Below are positions 9,071-18,373 of a stretch of DNA of 64,000 nt, one piece after another. The first letter of the stretch is position 1. Every line of letters starts with the position of its first letter. A program made the position numbers and the translations under genes. Source of the stretch: Picochlorum sp. 'celeri' (lineage: Eukaryota; Chlorophyta; Trebouxiophyceae); contig JAACMV010000022.1 of assembly GCA_010909725.1 (NCBI GenBank), positions 372,001 to 436,000 on the forward strand, given 5' to 3'. The notes beneath the pieces were generated by a model. It did not search any database. It worked only from the letters and a program-made list of their open reading frames with translations, and was not told where the DNA came from.

Positions 9071-10603
9071 TTAAAACGTGCTAGAAGGTCTTGAAGAAGA
9101 AGATGTATGCCTTCTTCTCTGTTCTCTAGCATCCCTTTTTCTCTGCCGCACCATTGCCAACTTGTGAGCTGCCTCTTCAGCTCTGCTGAAATCCCACGTT
9201 AACACAGTCCCGTCTTCAAAACCAGCAGCGATTCTGGCTTCAGCAATATCAACACAATGCGCTCCAATCCCGCTCCCATGCCGCAAGACTCGTGACATGC
9301 CTTTCTTTGAACCTGAGCCCCTCACCATGTCCTCCATATTGAGTAAAATTACTTCACCAGTGTTCATTGAAGATGCTATGCACGGGTATTCAAACGAAAT
9401 TCCCGTCACAGATGTACGATTCAAGGTGTTCCTTCCACCCTTTCCTGAACCAGCAAGTACCGAGCAGTCGAATCGAGGTACACTTCTCTGATGGCGACAC
9501 CTCATGTCTAGACTGTAGATGTAGCCATCGCCAGACCCATAATACACCGAATGACCGTCCTCTGAATTGACCAATGACGTCACAGGAGCCGTTTCATTCG
9601 CCGCATCATGTTTCATACTTCCAATAACACGTGCTTCCCCTTTGCCCAGATCAACCTGGTGAACATTGAAACCAGAAGCCACATGCAACCTGTTGTGATT
9701 CCGTGTTCTCTTCATATCCAACACCCAATCATCAAAATGAAGTATTTGAACACAGTGGATATCATGAAGATCACGCTTTGACCACACTCGAACACTATAG
9801 TCCCAAGACCCTGAAAAAATGGCTGCATCAGTCAAAGCCAGACAGGACACAGGTCCAGAGTGCCCACTCACCAACACCTCACGATCATCGTTTGTAGCAA
9901 TATCAAAGGGGAAGTCGGAGTTCAGGCTCTGACGACTATGAGGCTTCGACTCTGAAAATACATTGCAGATCTGTCCATCAATATCCCGCATCATCATGGC
10001 ACCCCAATCATCCCGCACAAGTCGCTGCCTCTCATCACCCCTCATTCGGAGAGGAGAAGCAGCATGATCACCCCTTTTCTTCCTCCACACCCGAACCCTA
10101 TGGTCAGTTGAGCCAGTCACAAGAACGTCATCATCTAATGCAATACTTCGTACAGTACCACCATGGCTCCCACTCACTCCACAATATGAAAAATACTGCG
10201 CATCCCAGCAAATCATTCTCCTATCGACACTCCCAGTCAGCAGCTTGTCATACCCTGGGCATAATTTTACAGCCTTCACCCCCGACGAATGCCCATATAA
10301 TGTACACCTCTCTGGTCTGTAATAGAAACCCATCATCTGCCTATACTTGTAGTCGAACAATCCCCTCCAAAAAGCTCCCTCCCCAATCTTCCTCTTGGTG
10401 TCACCTTGGTGCACAGCACACAGGCTCCTCTCTGTTGGCATCTTCCACAACGACGCATAGTGTTTCTTCCAGTCACAGCACGTCGATAGTGTCTCCCTCC
10501 ACTCCTTACACACTGCCCGAGCAACGTATGAATCCCTTGCATTCAAATGACAAAACACTTCAGCCCCAAGAATGTGCACTGGGATCACATTATGCAAAGA
10601 CAC
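9071..10603 (-). CDS. F-box / WD40-repeat protein (5' end incomplete)
   Basis: About 510 residues are visible. An F-box-like segment comes first (NVIPVHILGAEVFCHLNARDSYVARAVCKEWRETL). At least six WD40 repeats follow, for example LYGHSSGVKAVKLC, GSVDRRMICWD, GSTDHRVRVWRKK, VSGHSGPVSCLAL, GSWDYSVRVWSKR and AGFEDGTVLTWDF. Such proteins are substrate adaptors of SCF ubiquitin ligases. The frame begins with GTG at 10603 and has no ATG before the F-box; the first in-frame ATG would remove the F-box. The bases just before it (AAAATGCAG) look like a 3' splice site, phase 1, so a short 5' exon or a 5' UTR exon ending in A is likely upstream. I could not place it. Its 3' end is next to element A. Confidence 0.75.
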   Translation of the reverse strand: MSLHNVIPVHILGAEVFCHLNARDSYVARAVCKEWRETLSTCCDWKKHYASLWKMPTERSLCAVHQGDTKRKIGEGAFWRGLFDYKYRQMMGFYYRPERCTLYGHSSGVKAVKLCPGYDKLLTGSVDRRMICWDAQYFSYCGVSGSHGGTVRSIALDDDVLVTGSTDHRVRVWRKKRGDHAASPLRMRGDERQRLVRDDWGAMMMRDIDGQICNVFSESKPHSRQSLNSDFPFDIATNDDREVLVSGHSGPVSCLALTDAAIFSGSWDYSVRVWSKRDLHDIHCVQILHFDDWVLDMKRTRNHNRLHVASGFNVHQVDLGKGEARVIGSMKHDAANETAPVTSLVNSEDGHSVYYGSGDGYIYSLDMRCRHQRSVPRFDCSVLAGSGKGGRNTLNRTSVTGISFEYPCIASSMNTGEVILLNMEDMVRGSGSKKGMSRVLRHGSGIGAHCVDIAEARIAAGFEDGTVLTWDFSRAEEAAHKLAMVRQRKRDAREQRRRHTSSSSRPSSTF

Positions 10604-11263
10604 TGCATTTTCTCCTCCCTTGTGGATTCTTTTACTATAATTGTTTAGATTAGAATTATCATCTATCGTGATCGACTAGATATACGAGTCCAAGAAGTGT
10701 TGGGGTCTTCCGCGACGAAAGAGAGTTTGAACCTGGTATCAACCTGGAGCACATTGCCACTCTATGTGCTTCTATGCATCTGTGATGTGGTGTAATTAAA
10801 AATATAGTAGTGTTTGATGAAGAAATAGGCTTCGCGACCCATCATACAAGGCTGTGGACCCACCTGGTACGAAGACAAGACACCATGTTTGTAGGAGGCT
10901 CACCGATCGGTGAAATTTTCGCATGAAGGGGCCTTGTGTGTTCACCCCACTTCTGGTCCAGAAGTTCTGGATGGATCCACCGGGGCCGGACAGCAGGCCA
11001 CAGTACTCTGTGTGTGTGTAACAGCACAGATGATGCCTCAAGGGACTCTCTAATTAAGGAATCAGGCTACTAAGAAGATTACACAATATAACCATGAACC
11101 ACGTAGTGCAGTCTCTACTACGGTGTGGACCGTCAGTCAACCGGACTTCAACATCAGTCTCAGGACGCTCAGCACGCGTACGGGAGGATTACACTACGCG
11201 TACAGGAGCATTACACTACGCGTACAGGAGCATTACACTATGCCCGCGAGATCCAAACATTCG
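10604..11263. other. Upstream intergenic region of the F-box/WD40 and adhesin genes
   Basis: About 660 bp before hAT-like element B, presumably with the missing 5' exon and promoter of the F-box gene. It includes a GT microsatellite (about 11010-11021), a GC-rich patch near 10970-11000 and the 22-bp tandem repeat at 11174-11239. ORFs here lack protein-like composition. Confidence 0.4.
11174..11239. repeat. Tandem repeat, three copies of a 22-bp unit
   Basis: Units at 11174-11195, 11196-11217 and 11218-11239 begin ACGCGTAC and end TTACACT. The last two are identical and the first differs at two positions. The array ends 32 bp before element B. No coding role. Confidence 0.85.
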
Positions 11264-11271
11264 GTCGTCTC

Positions 11272-11871
11272 TAGGCTTGGGTCATCGGCATAGCGAGCTC
11301 CCGGCATAGCGAGCCGCTATGCCATAGTCTATGCTATGCTATGCCGTTTTTTTTGGCCCGATATGCTATCTCAGAAGATCCTCCGGTCGAAAGATGGGCT
11401 TAGTAGGAGGGTGAAAGAAAGCCATCTCTATGCTGCCCAACAGAATTTGAACTGCACTTCATCGAATCATCTGATTCGCTGTGTGAAAACGTGACATTGC
11501 AACGATCTTGATTGAATCCAAGAGCATGCACCAGGACAGTCGAAGGTGAAGAATTTTATTGATCAGCTTGGCATAACTGCCTACAGCCATCCACCTTTGG
11601 TTGGTCGTCAGAAACACTTTCTTGCGGGAATTTTGTCTGGATCCTTGTCTGAATGATATATATGATTACAAATTGCTTCTAGAATACTTTTTCAAAACAA
11701 ATAGAGGCCCTCTGTGGCAGAATCAAGGCAAATATGCTGCAAATATGCTCCAGCATATCGATTTCATAACAGTTGTGCCCATCAAAGGGGTCCTTTGACC
11801 GATCAATATGTTGAAAACGGCATATCATGCCGCTATGCCGTTTTCACCTTCCAGCATATTACCCAACCCTA
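11272..11871. mobile_element. hAT-like MITE (element B), 600 bp, with 8-bp target-site duplication
   Basis: Terminal inverted repeats TAGGCTTGGGT (11272-11282) and, reading inward from the right end, TAGGGTTGGGT (11871-11861) agree at 10 of 11 positions. The element is flanked on both sides by GTCGTCTC (11264-11271 and 11872-11879). An exact 8-bp duplication with TAGGG-type ends is the hallmark of the hAT superfamily. Subterminal words GCATAGC/GCTATGC are clustered at both ends (CGGCATAGCGAGC at 11286 and 11302; more at 11315-11345 and 11819-11840), as expected for transposase-binding sites. There is no ORF for a transposase. The right end is 119 bp before the adhesin start codon, so the element sits in that gene's promoter or 5' UTR. 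Confidence 0.85.
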
Positions 11872-11990
11872 GTCGTCTCTTTCTGTTGAAGTTGTGCGTT
11901 CCTTCGTACAAAGATTACATATTTTGGAGTTTGGCATTTGCCAAACGGGTCAAACTTGTAATAATTAATAATTTCATATCAATTCAGAAA

Positions 11991-14900
11991 ATGACCCTGT
12001 TCTTCCACAGAGGGACAGTGTTGCAACTCTTCGTGTTTCTATTTCTACTACAGGTGTGGTGTCACCCGGTTTTCTGTCAGTCCGCAGCAACCGTCCGAGG
12101 TGGTGGCCATCGTAATGATAAAAATAGTGCAATATTGGTGAAAGTGAAGGGGGAAGTACTCACATCCCTGTCTGACTTGGTGGATGGTGTGTACTCATTA
12201 CGGTTGTTAAGACGACGGAGCGGTTGTGGAGTTTCCCAAAGTGATGCAGGTGAGCTTTTCCCCGTGTCGGTTTCATTTCTTCTCCGCTTGCTTCTGTAGT
12301 ATCCCTTGTATTGTATTCGTGTTCTACCCGTGCATGTTCCTGCTGTGCAGAGTTTTTGGGGTTCAATAACAGGACGTGCTCAGCATCCTTGTTATCTGAC
12401 AAGACTGCTGGCCCAGTGATGAGGAGGCAAAGTCGATCATCTCGTTGGCGGCAATGGATGGTTCGCGTGATAGAGATGAGAAGATCAGTAGCGGTGATAA
12501 CCATACAGGCCTTCGTGGACCCTGATGCTGCGAGCGATGCCAGGTGTCTTGGGTTTCTGAGTACATTTAATGTCAGCCGGCGGTATCCAGCCTGCAGCAA
12601 GCCCCCTTATGGGAGCGGTCTGTTCTTGAACGCCACATTTGATGATACCTCAAGGAGCCCTCAGGTGTGGTATCTACGAGGGCTCGACGGCGTGGACCAG
12701 GGGTCGTTTGAGCTTGTTGCAGCAAACAAACCGAGTACGTGTGCCAGGCTCTTGTCTGTGCAGGGGTGTGGTGTTCAGCCCAAGCTTATCGAGCCTCTTC
12801 TTCGGTATGTTCCTGATCTTGACATGCACACGTCCTGGACATTCGTCCGGGAGTATTCGATGCAACCGTCCCTGGTACCCTCATCACCTTCACCACCTGT
12901 TGCTTCACCACCTGTTGCTTCACCACCTGTTGCTTCACCACCTGTTGCTTCACCACCTGTTGCTTCACCACCTGTTGCTTCACCACCAGTTGCACGTCCG
13001 CCTGCCCCCCTGAAGCTTGCTCCGGGCCCCGTGATCTCGTCGCCGATTCCACCATTTAGGAGCTCCGTGTATGTCGTGGTGAGCGATAAGGGGGGAGACT
13101 GGCGCTGCTCCGTGGAGTCGATTGAGATCACAGCTTCTGGGAGCAGCGTTGGGTCTGTTCTGCAGACGGTCAAGGTATCTGCATCGATGCCTGGCCTTGA
13201 CTCATCCGGCGTGTCTGTTCCTCTTGCTGGAATCGGAGAGAATATTATCTACGCCACCGGTATTTGCTCGACTGGTGAGAGGACTGCGATGTCGAACCAG
13301 GTGTCTGTGTTTTCTTTCAACAGTCCGGTGACACCAGGTTCTCTGGTCTTTTCTCTGAAGTACAATGGTTTGAATGCATTCCTGTTCGGTCCGTCAGACA
13401 AGGATCTCGTGTGCATGAATCTGGCACAGGTCCAGCCATGGAGATCGTGCAGGATTCCGTACGTGATTCCTGAGACTGCGAGTGCTGTTGTGCCAGGGTC
13501 GGCAGTGTACTCGTCCATGCAGGGTGCCCTGACTGTTGACCAGCAACTGAAGACTGGATCTGCCTCATCGACTCTGCAACAGGGTACATGGAGCTCGGGG
13601 ACCCCGACGGGTGTGGAGACACTATTTGCTGGTGCATTTGCTACAACGGATCCACCTGTGGAGCCTCCTGGTGCCCCAACACTGAATTCAGTGTCTCTAA
13701 AGACTGGATCTGAAGCCAGCACTGTTGTCGTGACGTGGACACCAGGAGCAGACGGTATCCCACCAGCTTCTGACCCGTCCTTCTATGTGGCGTGTGTCGC
13801 TTCTGGTGCCTCGTGTCCTAATACTGAGCCTTTCACTCTTTCGAGACCCAGTGGCCAGACGCAGACGGAGGTGGGTGGTTTGACAGGAAGCACTGCGTAC
13901 GACTGTTATGTTGTTGCCAAGAACCCTCAGGGGTCTGCTCTTTGCTCGAATTCAGCATCCATCACCACAAGTACTGCATTGGAGCCTCCTGGTGCCCCAA
14001 CACTGAATTCAGTGTCTCTAAAGACTGGATCTGAAGCCAGCACTGTTGTCGTGGCGTGGACACCAGGAGCAGACGGTATCCCACCAGCTTCTGACCCGTC
14101 CTTCTATGTGGCGTGTGTCGCTTCTGGTGCCTCGTGTCCTAATACTGAGCCTTTCACTCTTTCGAGACCCAGTGGCCAGACGCAGACGGAGGTGGGTGGT
14201 TTGACAGGAAGCACTGCGTACGACTGTTATGTTGTTGCCAAGAACCCTCAGGGGTCTGCTCTTTGCTCGAATTCAGCATCCATCACCACAAGTACTGCAT
14301 TGGAGCCTCCTGGTGCCCCAACACTGAATTCAGTGTCTCTAAAGACTGGATCTGAAGCCAGCACTGTTGTCGTGACGTGGACACCAGGAGCAGACGGTAT
14401 CCCACCAGCTTCTGACCCGTCCTTCTATGTGGCGTGTGTCGCTTCTGGTGCCTCGTGTCCTAATACTGAGCCTTTCACTCTTTCGAGACCCAGTGGCCAG
14501 ACGCAGACGGAGGTGGGTGGTTTGACAGGAAGCACTGCGTACGACTGTTATGTTGTTGCCAAGAACCCTCAGGGGTCTGCTCTTTGCTCGAATTCAGCAT
14601 CCATCACCACAAATACTGCATTCTATTTGTCACCCAACGGAATCACGGTGAAGTGTCCAGCTGCTCAGATTGGGGACACAGGTGTTGTGAATGGAGTGAC
14701 GTATACGAAACGAGATAGAGATCAAATTTTGGCATTGAAATCAAGCAATCCATCAGAGTTGACAAAAACATGTACCAGTGGTGTGACAAACATGAAGTCC
14801 ATGTTTAACAGTGCCACCAATTTCAATGAGAATATCAGTAGTTGGGACACGTCACAGGTGACATATATGGATGAAATGTTCAATGGAGCTGAAAATTTCA

Positions 14901-16141
14901 ACCAGGACATCAGCAGATGGGACACATCACAGGTCACGAGCATGTATGCTATGTTTCAAAATGCCAAATTGTTCAATCAGAATTTGGTCAGTTGGGACAC
15001 GTCAAAGGTACAAAAAATGGAGTACATGTTTAGATTTGCCACCAATTTCAATGGGAATATCAGCAGTTGGGACACATCCCAAGTACTAAAAATGAGCGAA
15101 ATGTTTAGACGCACGAATTTCAACCAGGACATTGGTGGTTGGGACACATCACAGGTCACAGACATGTATGGTATGTTTGACGAGGCCGCGTTGTTCAATC
15201 AGGAGATTGGTAGTTGGAATACTTCAAAGGTACAAAGCATAGAACGCATGTTTCTCGGTGCCACCAACTTCAATGGGAATATCAGTAGTTGGGACACGTC
15301 ACGGGTACAAAATATGGCATCAATGTTTGCCGGAGCCGCAGATTTCAACCAGGACATCAGCAGTTGGGACACATCACAGGTCACAAATATGTATAATATG
15401 TTTGGAGGAGCCAAATTGTTCAATCAGGATATTGGCAGGTGGGACACGTCAAAGGTACAAACGATGAAGACCATGTTTAAACTAGCCGCAAATTTCAACC
15501 AGGACATCAGCAGATGGGACACATCACAGGTCACAAGCATGGAGGAAATGTTCTATGAAGCCAAGAATTTCAATGGGAATATCAGCAGTTGGGACACATC
15601 ACAGGTCACAAACATGTATAATATGTTTGGAGGAGCCATATTGTTCGATCAGAATTTGGTCAGTTGGGACACGTCAAAGGTACAAACCATGAAGATCATG
15701 TTTAGATTTGCCACCAATTTCAATGGGAATATCAGCAGTTGGGACACATCCCAAGTACTAAATATGAGGGAAATGTTTAGACGCACGAATTTCAACCAGG
15801 ACATTGGTGGTTGGGACACATCACAGGTCACAGACATGTATGGTATGTTTGACGAGGCCAAGAACTTCAACCAGGACATTGGTAGTTGGAGGACATTGCA
15901 GGTCAAAAACATGGCGAAAATGTTTCATCACGCCACGAACTTCAACCAGGATATTGGCAGTTGGGACACATCACAGGTAACAGACATGGGTTCAATGTTT
16001 CGGTATGCCTCGACGTTCAACCAAAATCTTTCCTCATGGTGTGTCGAGCAGATTTCAACAAAGCCTTCATATTTTGATGGGAACAGCCCCCTTGAAAATA
16101 CGACAGCATTCTTGCCAAAGTGGAATCAATCTTGTCCCTGA
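11991..16141 (+). CDS. Secreted adhesin-like protein: Pro-rich, FnIII and BspA/DUF285 repeats
   Basis: 1,349 aa in two exons (11991-12249 and 12351-16141; intron GTGAGC...GTGCAG, phase 1). Exon 1 supplies the signal peptide ([21 protein letters not shown]). In order: a Cys-bearing N-terminal region of ~260 residues with [16 protein letters not shown]; seven SPPVA repeats; a ~200-residue beta-rich part; three 107-aa fibronectin-III-like units (13661-14623); then 17 repeats of ~25 residues of the type [20 protein letters not shown], which is DUF285/BspA (PF03382). There is no C-terminal anchor after the last repeat (SSWCVEQ...). DUF285 proteins are known from bacteria, protists and algae as surface-binding proteins. 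A role in adhesion or cell-wall interaction is inferred. A start within the second frame would lose the signal peptide. Confidence 0.82.
12890..12994 (+). repeat. 15-bp in-frame tandem repeat (seven SPPVA units)
   Basis: Seven units of TCACCACCTGTTGCT. The first six are identical and the last has two changes. It forms the Pro-rich stalk of the adhesin-like protein and is length-polymorphism prone. Confidence 0.95.
13661..14623 (+). repeat. Three 321-bp direct repeats encoding FnIII-like domains
   Basis: Units start at 13661, 13982 and 14303 with GAGCCTCCTGGTGCC. Each encodes 107 aa including [34 protein letters not shown] and [11 protein letters not shown], the B, E-F and G strands of an FnIII fold. 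I see only about three differences among the three copies (GTGACG to GTGGCG in unit 2; AGT to AAT and G to C at the end of unit 3). Identity extends to synonymous sites. Confidence 0.93.
14789..16050 (+). repeat. Seventeen 72-75-bp DUF285/BspA repeats
   Basis: The period of 24-25 codons is recognisable by WDTSQVTxMxxMF. Several units are shuffled copies: 15033-15186 recurs nearly unchanged at 15701-15857, showing block duplication as well as single-unit expansion. Confidence 0.9.
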
Positions 16142-16222
16142 TACCAGCATTTGTCATGTTTCAAACATTTATTACCATTTATTATTATTACATGTATTAT
16201 TTAGAATATATTTAATGACTCA

Positions 16223-18312
16223 CTAGTGCCATCCGACGAGGGGAGATCTATGGCGCATCATACCATGCCCAACCTGATGGTGATGGCGCCGGTGAAGAAC
16301 AACCCGTGGTATCCTGGATGGGAGTACCCTATACGCAGGCATCCTTGATCTATCTGCGCATGCTGATGCTTGGCCTGGACGAGTCTGGCCATCACTGGAA
16401 GAGCTCCGGGGTCCCTTGTACACCATTCTAGTAGTTCGTTTGTAAAAGTCAGACTCTGCTGTTGAACCATCTTCCATCGAGTGCAGCATGGAAGATAACC
16501 ACACGATACATGGGGTTAATGCGAGAGCCACTGATAATGATAAAAGAGAAGCCTGATTTGCGGCAAAGACAAGCCCGCATGCAATCGGCAAGGCAATACG
16601 GAAGCTATACCTGGTGGTTGCAGCAACCAAATTCTCATTCAATCGAAACAAATGGGCCAATTCCAAGGATCTCGAAGGCAGTGGTGATCCAGTTGCAAGC
16701 GCCATAGCGACAAGTGTACTTGTTGTGACGAGGGCTCCACCCATGGAGTGTGCAAGGAATGCACCCAGAGAATAGATGAGAAACCCTGGAACCATTCTCG
16801 CAGCCAATGTCTGAGTGACTGTAGGAATCTGCAACAATCATCAGTAACAATCAATACATATTGATTATGGTAGTATAAAAAAGCGTTATACTGGATGCAA
16901 TGCAGTAGTCGCGTGTCAATAGTGAATCCCTCAGATTTCATAACAAATATTCATAGAGCGCAACACCGCTCAAACGCAGCCTTCTCTGTTTCTCATCAAC
17001 AGGATGGAAGAGGAATGATGGGCACGATGGAGATGATATCGCATTGTGTCATATTGAGTCCTCGAAACAAATACTCGTCTGCTCGCATAGTTGCATCAAC
17101 ATGCTCTCAACAGCAACTATCGTCATCGGGAATCAACACGCATATCACACGCATACCTGTCGCGTTTCCACCGGCATTGTTTCAAACAACATGCCCATAG
17201 ATAGCAATGCAAGAGGAGCATGCGCTTTTGAGAGCTGCACCGTCGCATACTCCACAAGCGGAGATGGGGTTTTGCCAAGCATCATCATGGCTCCAGCAGC
17301 AACACACGCCCACACCACTGGCTGCGAGATCAAATTCCGTACAATTTCATCCATCCCAATAGGACCAACAAATACTCTACGTGCGACTAACGCAGCTTCG
17401 TTAGCATTCGCCACGACCAATGCACATTGAGATTCATCAATAGACTTGACCAATCTCCCAGCCTCCCAAACTCCTGCAGACACTTTTCCCGTCGAATACG
17501 TCCGCACACCCACCCCTTCCATTCTACCATTCCTCCATTCTCCTTCATATACACCCCCTTTAGCAAATTTATACACGCCTCGCCCTTCCTTGGTCCCATC
17601 CAACCATTCTCCCTCGTACACAGCACCGCTGGGATAGGTGTACACACCAAACCCATCCTTGAGAGCTCCCTTCCATTCACCATTATACACGCCCCCATCA
17701 GTATGCTGAAAATTCTTAGGAAACGCCGGCCCAGCAGTGGAAAAATAAAGAGGCGCGAGAACCTGCGTCGCCACCATATTGACCAACAGACACACCAACC
17801 CAGCATGCATCGCCTCCTGGCCAAAACACAAGGACACAATAGGAAGCGCAAACAATTCCATCGAAGACCCCAATGACATACCAGCCAACACACCCCGCTC
17901 CTTTGGATGCAAATATCGTGTGCTAGCCCATGAGATGATACCAGGAAGAATAACAGATGCAAAATAAAGCGACGCAGTCAAGAGCACTTGGGCAGGAGTA
18001 AGAGTAAAACCTCTGCAGGACCATTACTACTAATTCGTCATCACATCGCAGTATTTTCTAATAGTATGGGAATATATACACGCACGTGATACATGTTTGA
18101 AGAACCAGAGAGGGAAGAGTCACGTAAATAGCCAAACGTCTCACTGTCTGCACATGAATTCCAACCAATCCGTCATCGCCCATCCTCATCCATCCAATAG
18201 AACATTACCAACGAACCATTCCATCGACTTCTGTGCACACAGATCCACGCAATGCCATCCCAATGCCATACGAGATGACACAAGGCAGTATGCCTTGGAC
18301 CACAGACAGCAT
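16223..18312 (-). CDS. Auxin-efflux-carrier-family (PIN-like) transporter with internal MORN repeats
   Basis: 539 aa in four predicted exons: 18217-18312, 18086-18147, 17157-18012 and 16223-16828. Introns 2 and 3 have GTGCGT/GCAG and GTATGC/GCAG borders and agree in phase. Intron 1 (donor ATG/GTTCGT) is less certain. The N-terminus MLSVVQGILPCVISYGIGMALRG followed by RRLAIYVTLPSLVLQTC is the AEC half-domain start. About five membrane helices reach residue ~150. Next comes a soluble insert of four MORN repeats (GGVYNGEWKGALKDGFGVYTY, then YEGEWLDGTKEGRGVY, YEGEWRNGRMEGVGV, AGVWEAGRL). Further helices follow (VWACVAAGAMMMLG, ALLSMGMLFE, PGFLIYSLGAFLAHSM, IALPIACGLVFAA), and then an Arg/Ser/His-rich tail. 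AEC proteins move organic anions or auxin. MORN repeats bind membranes or phosphoinositides. A MORN-gated carrier is inference. Confidence 0.72.
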
Positions 18313-18373
18313 GGTATGATTTCCACACAATTACACCATCACAGAGTCACATCAAATTATTTATTTAATAAAA

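Noticed and set aside
8899..9132. 77-codon minus-strand frame overlapping the end of the F-box gene
   Set aside because: Runs antisense-shifted through the WD40 gene end and into element A; the first half is an alternative frame of real coding sequence.
10806..10821. Possible third element end TAGGCTTCGCGACCC
   Set aside because: Only the first seven bases match the element terminus; no matching right end or target duplication found.
11808..12299. Single-exon reading of the adhesin 5' end as a separate 163-aa protein
   Set aside because: The frame starts inside element B and reads past a good GTGAGC donor; splicing at 12249/12351 joins it in phase with the long exon, giving a signal peptide to the adhesin.
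12775..13173. Antisense frame with EATGG repeats
   Set aside because: Shadow of the 15-bp Pro-rich repeat of the adhesin-like gene on the other strand.
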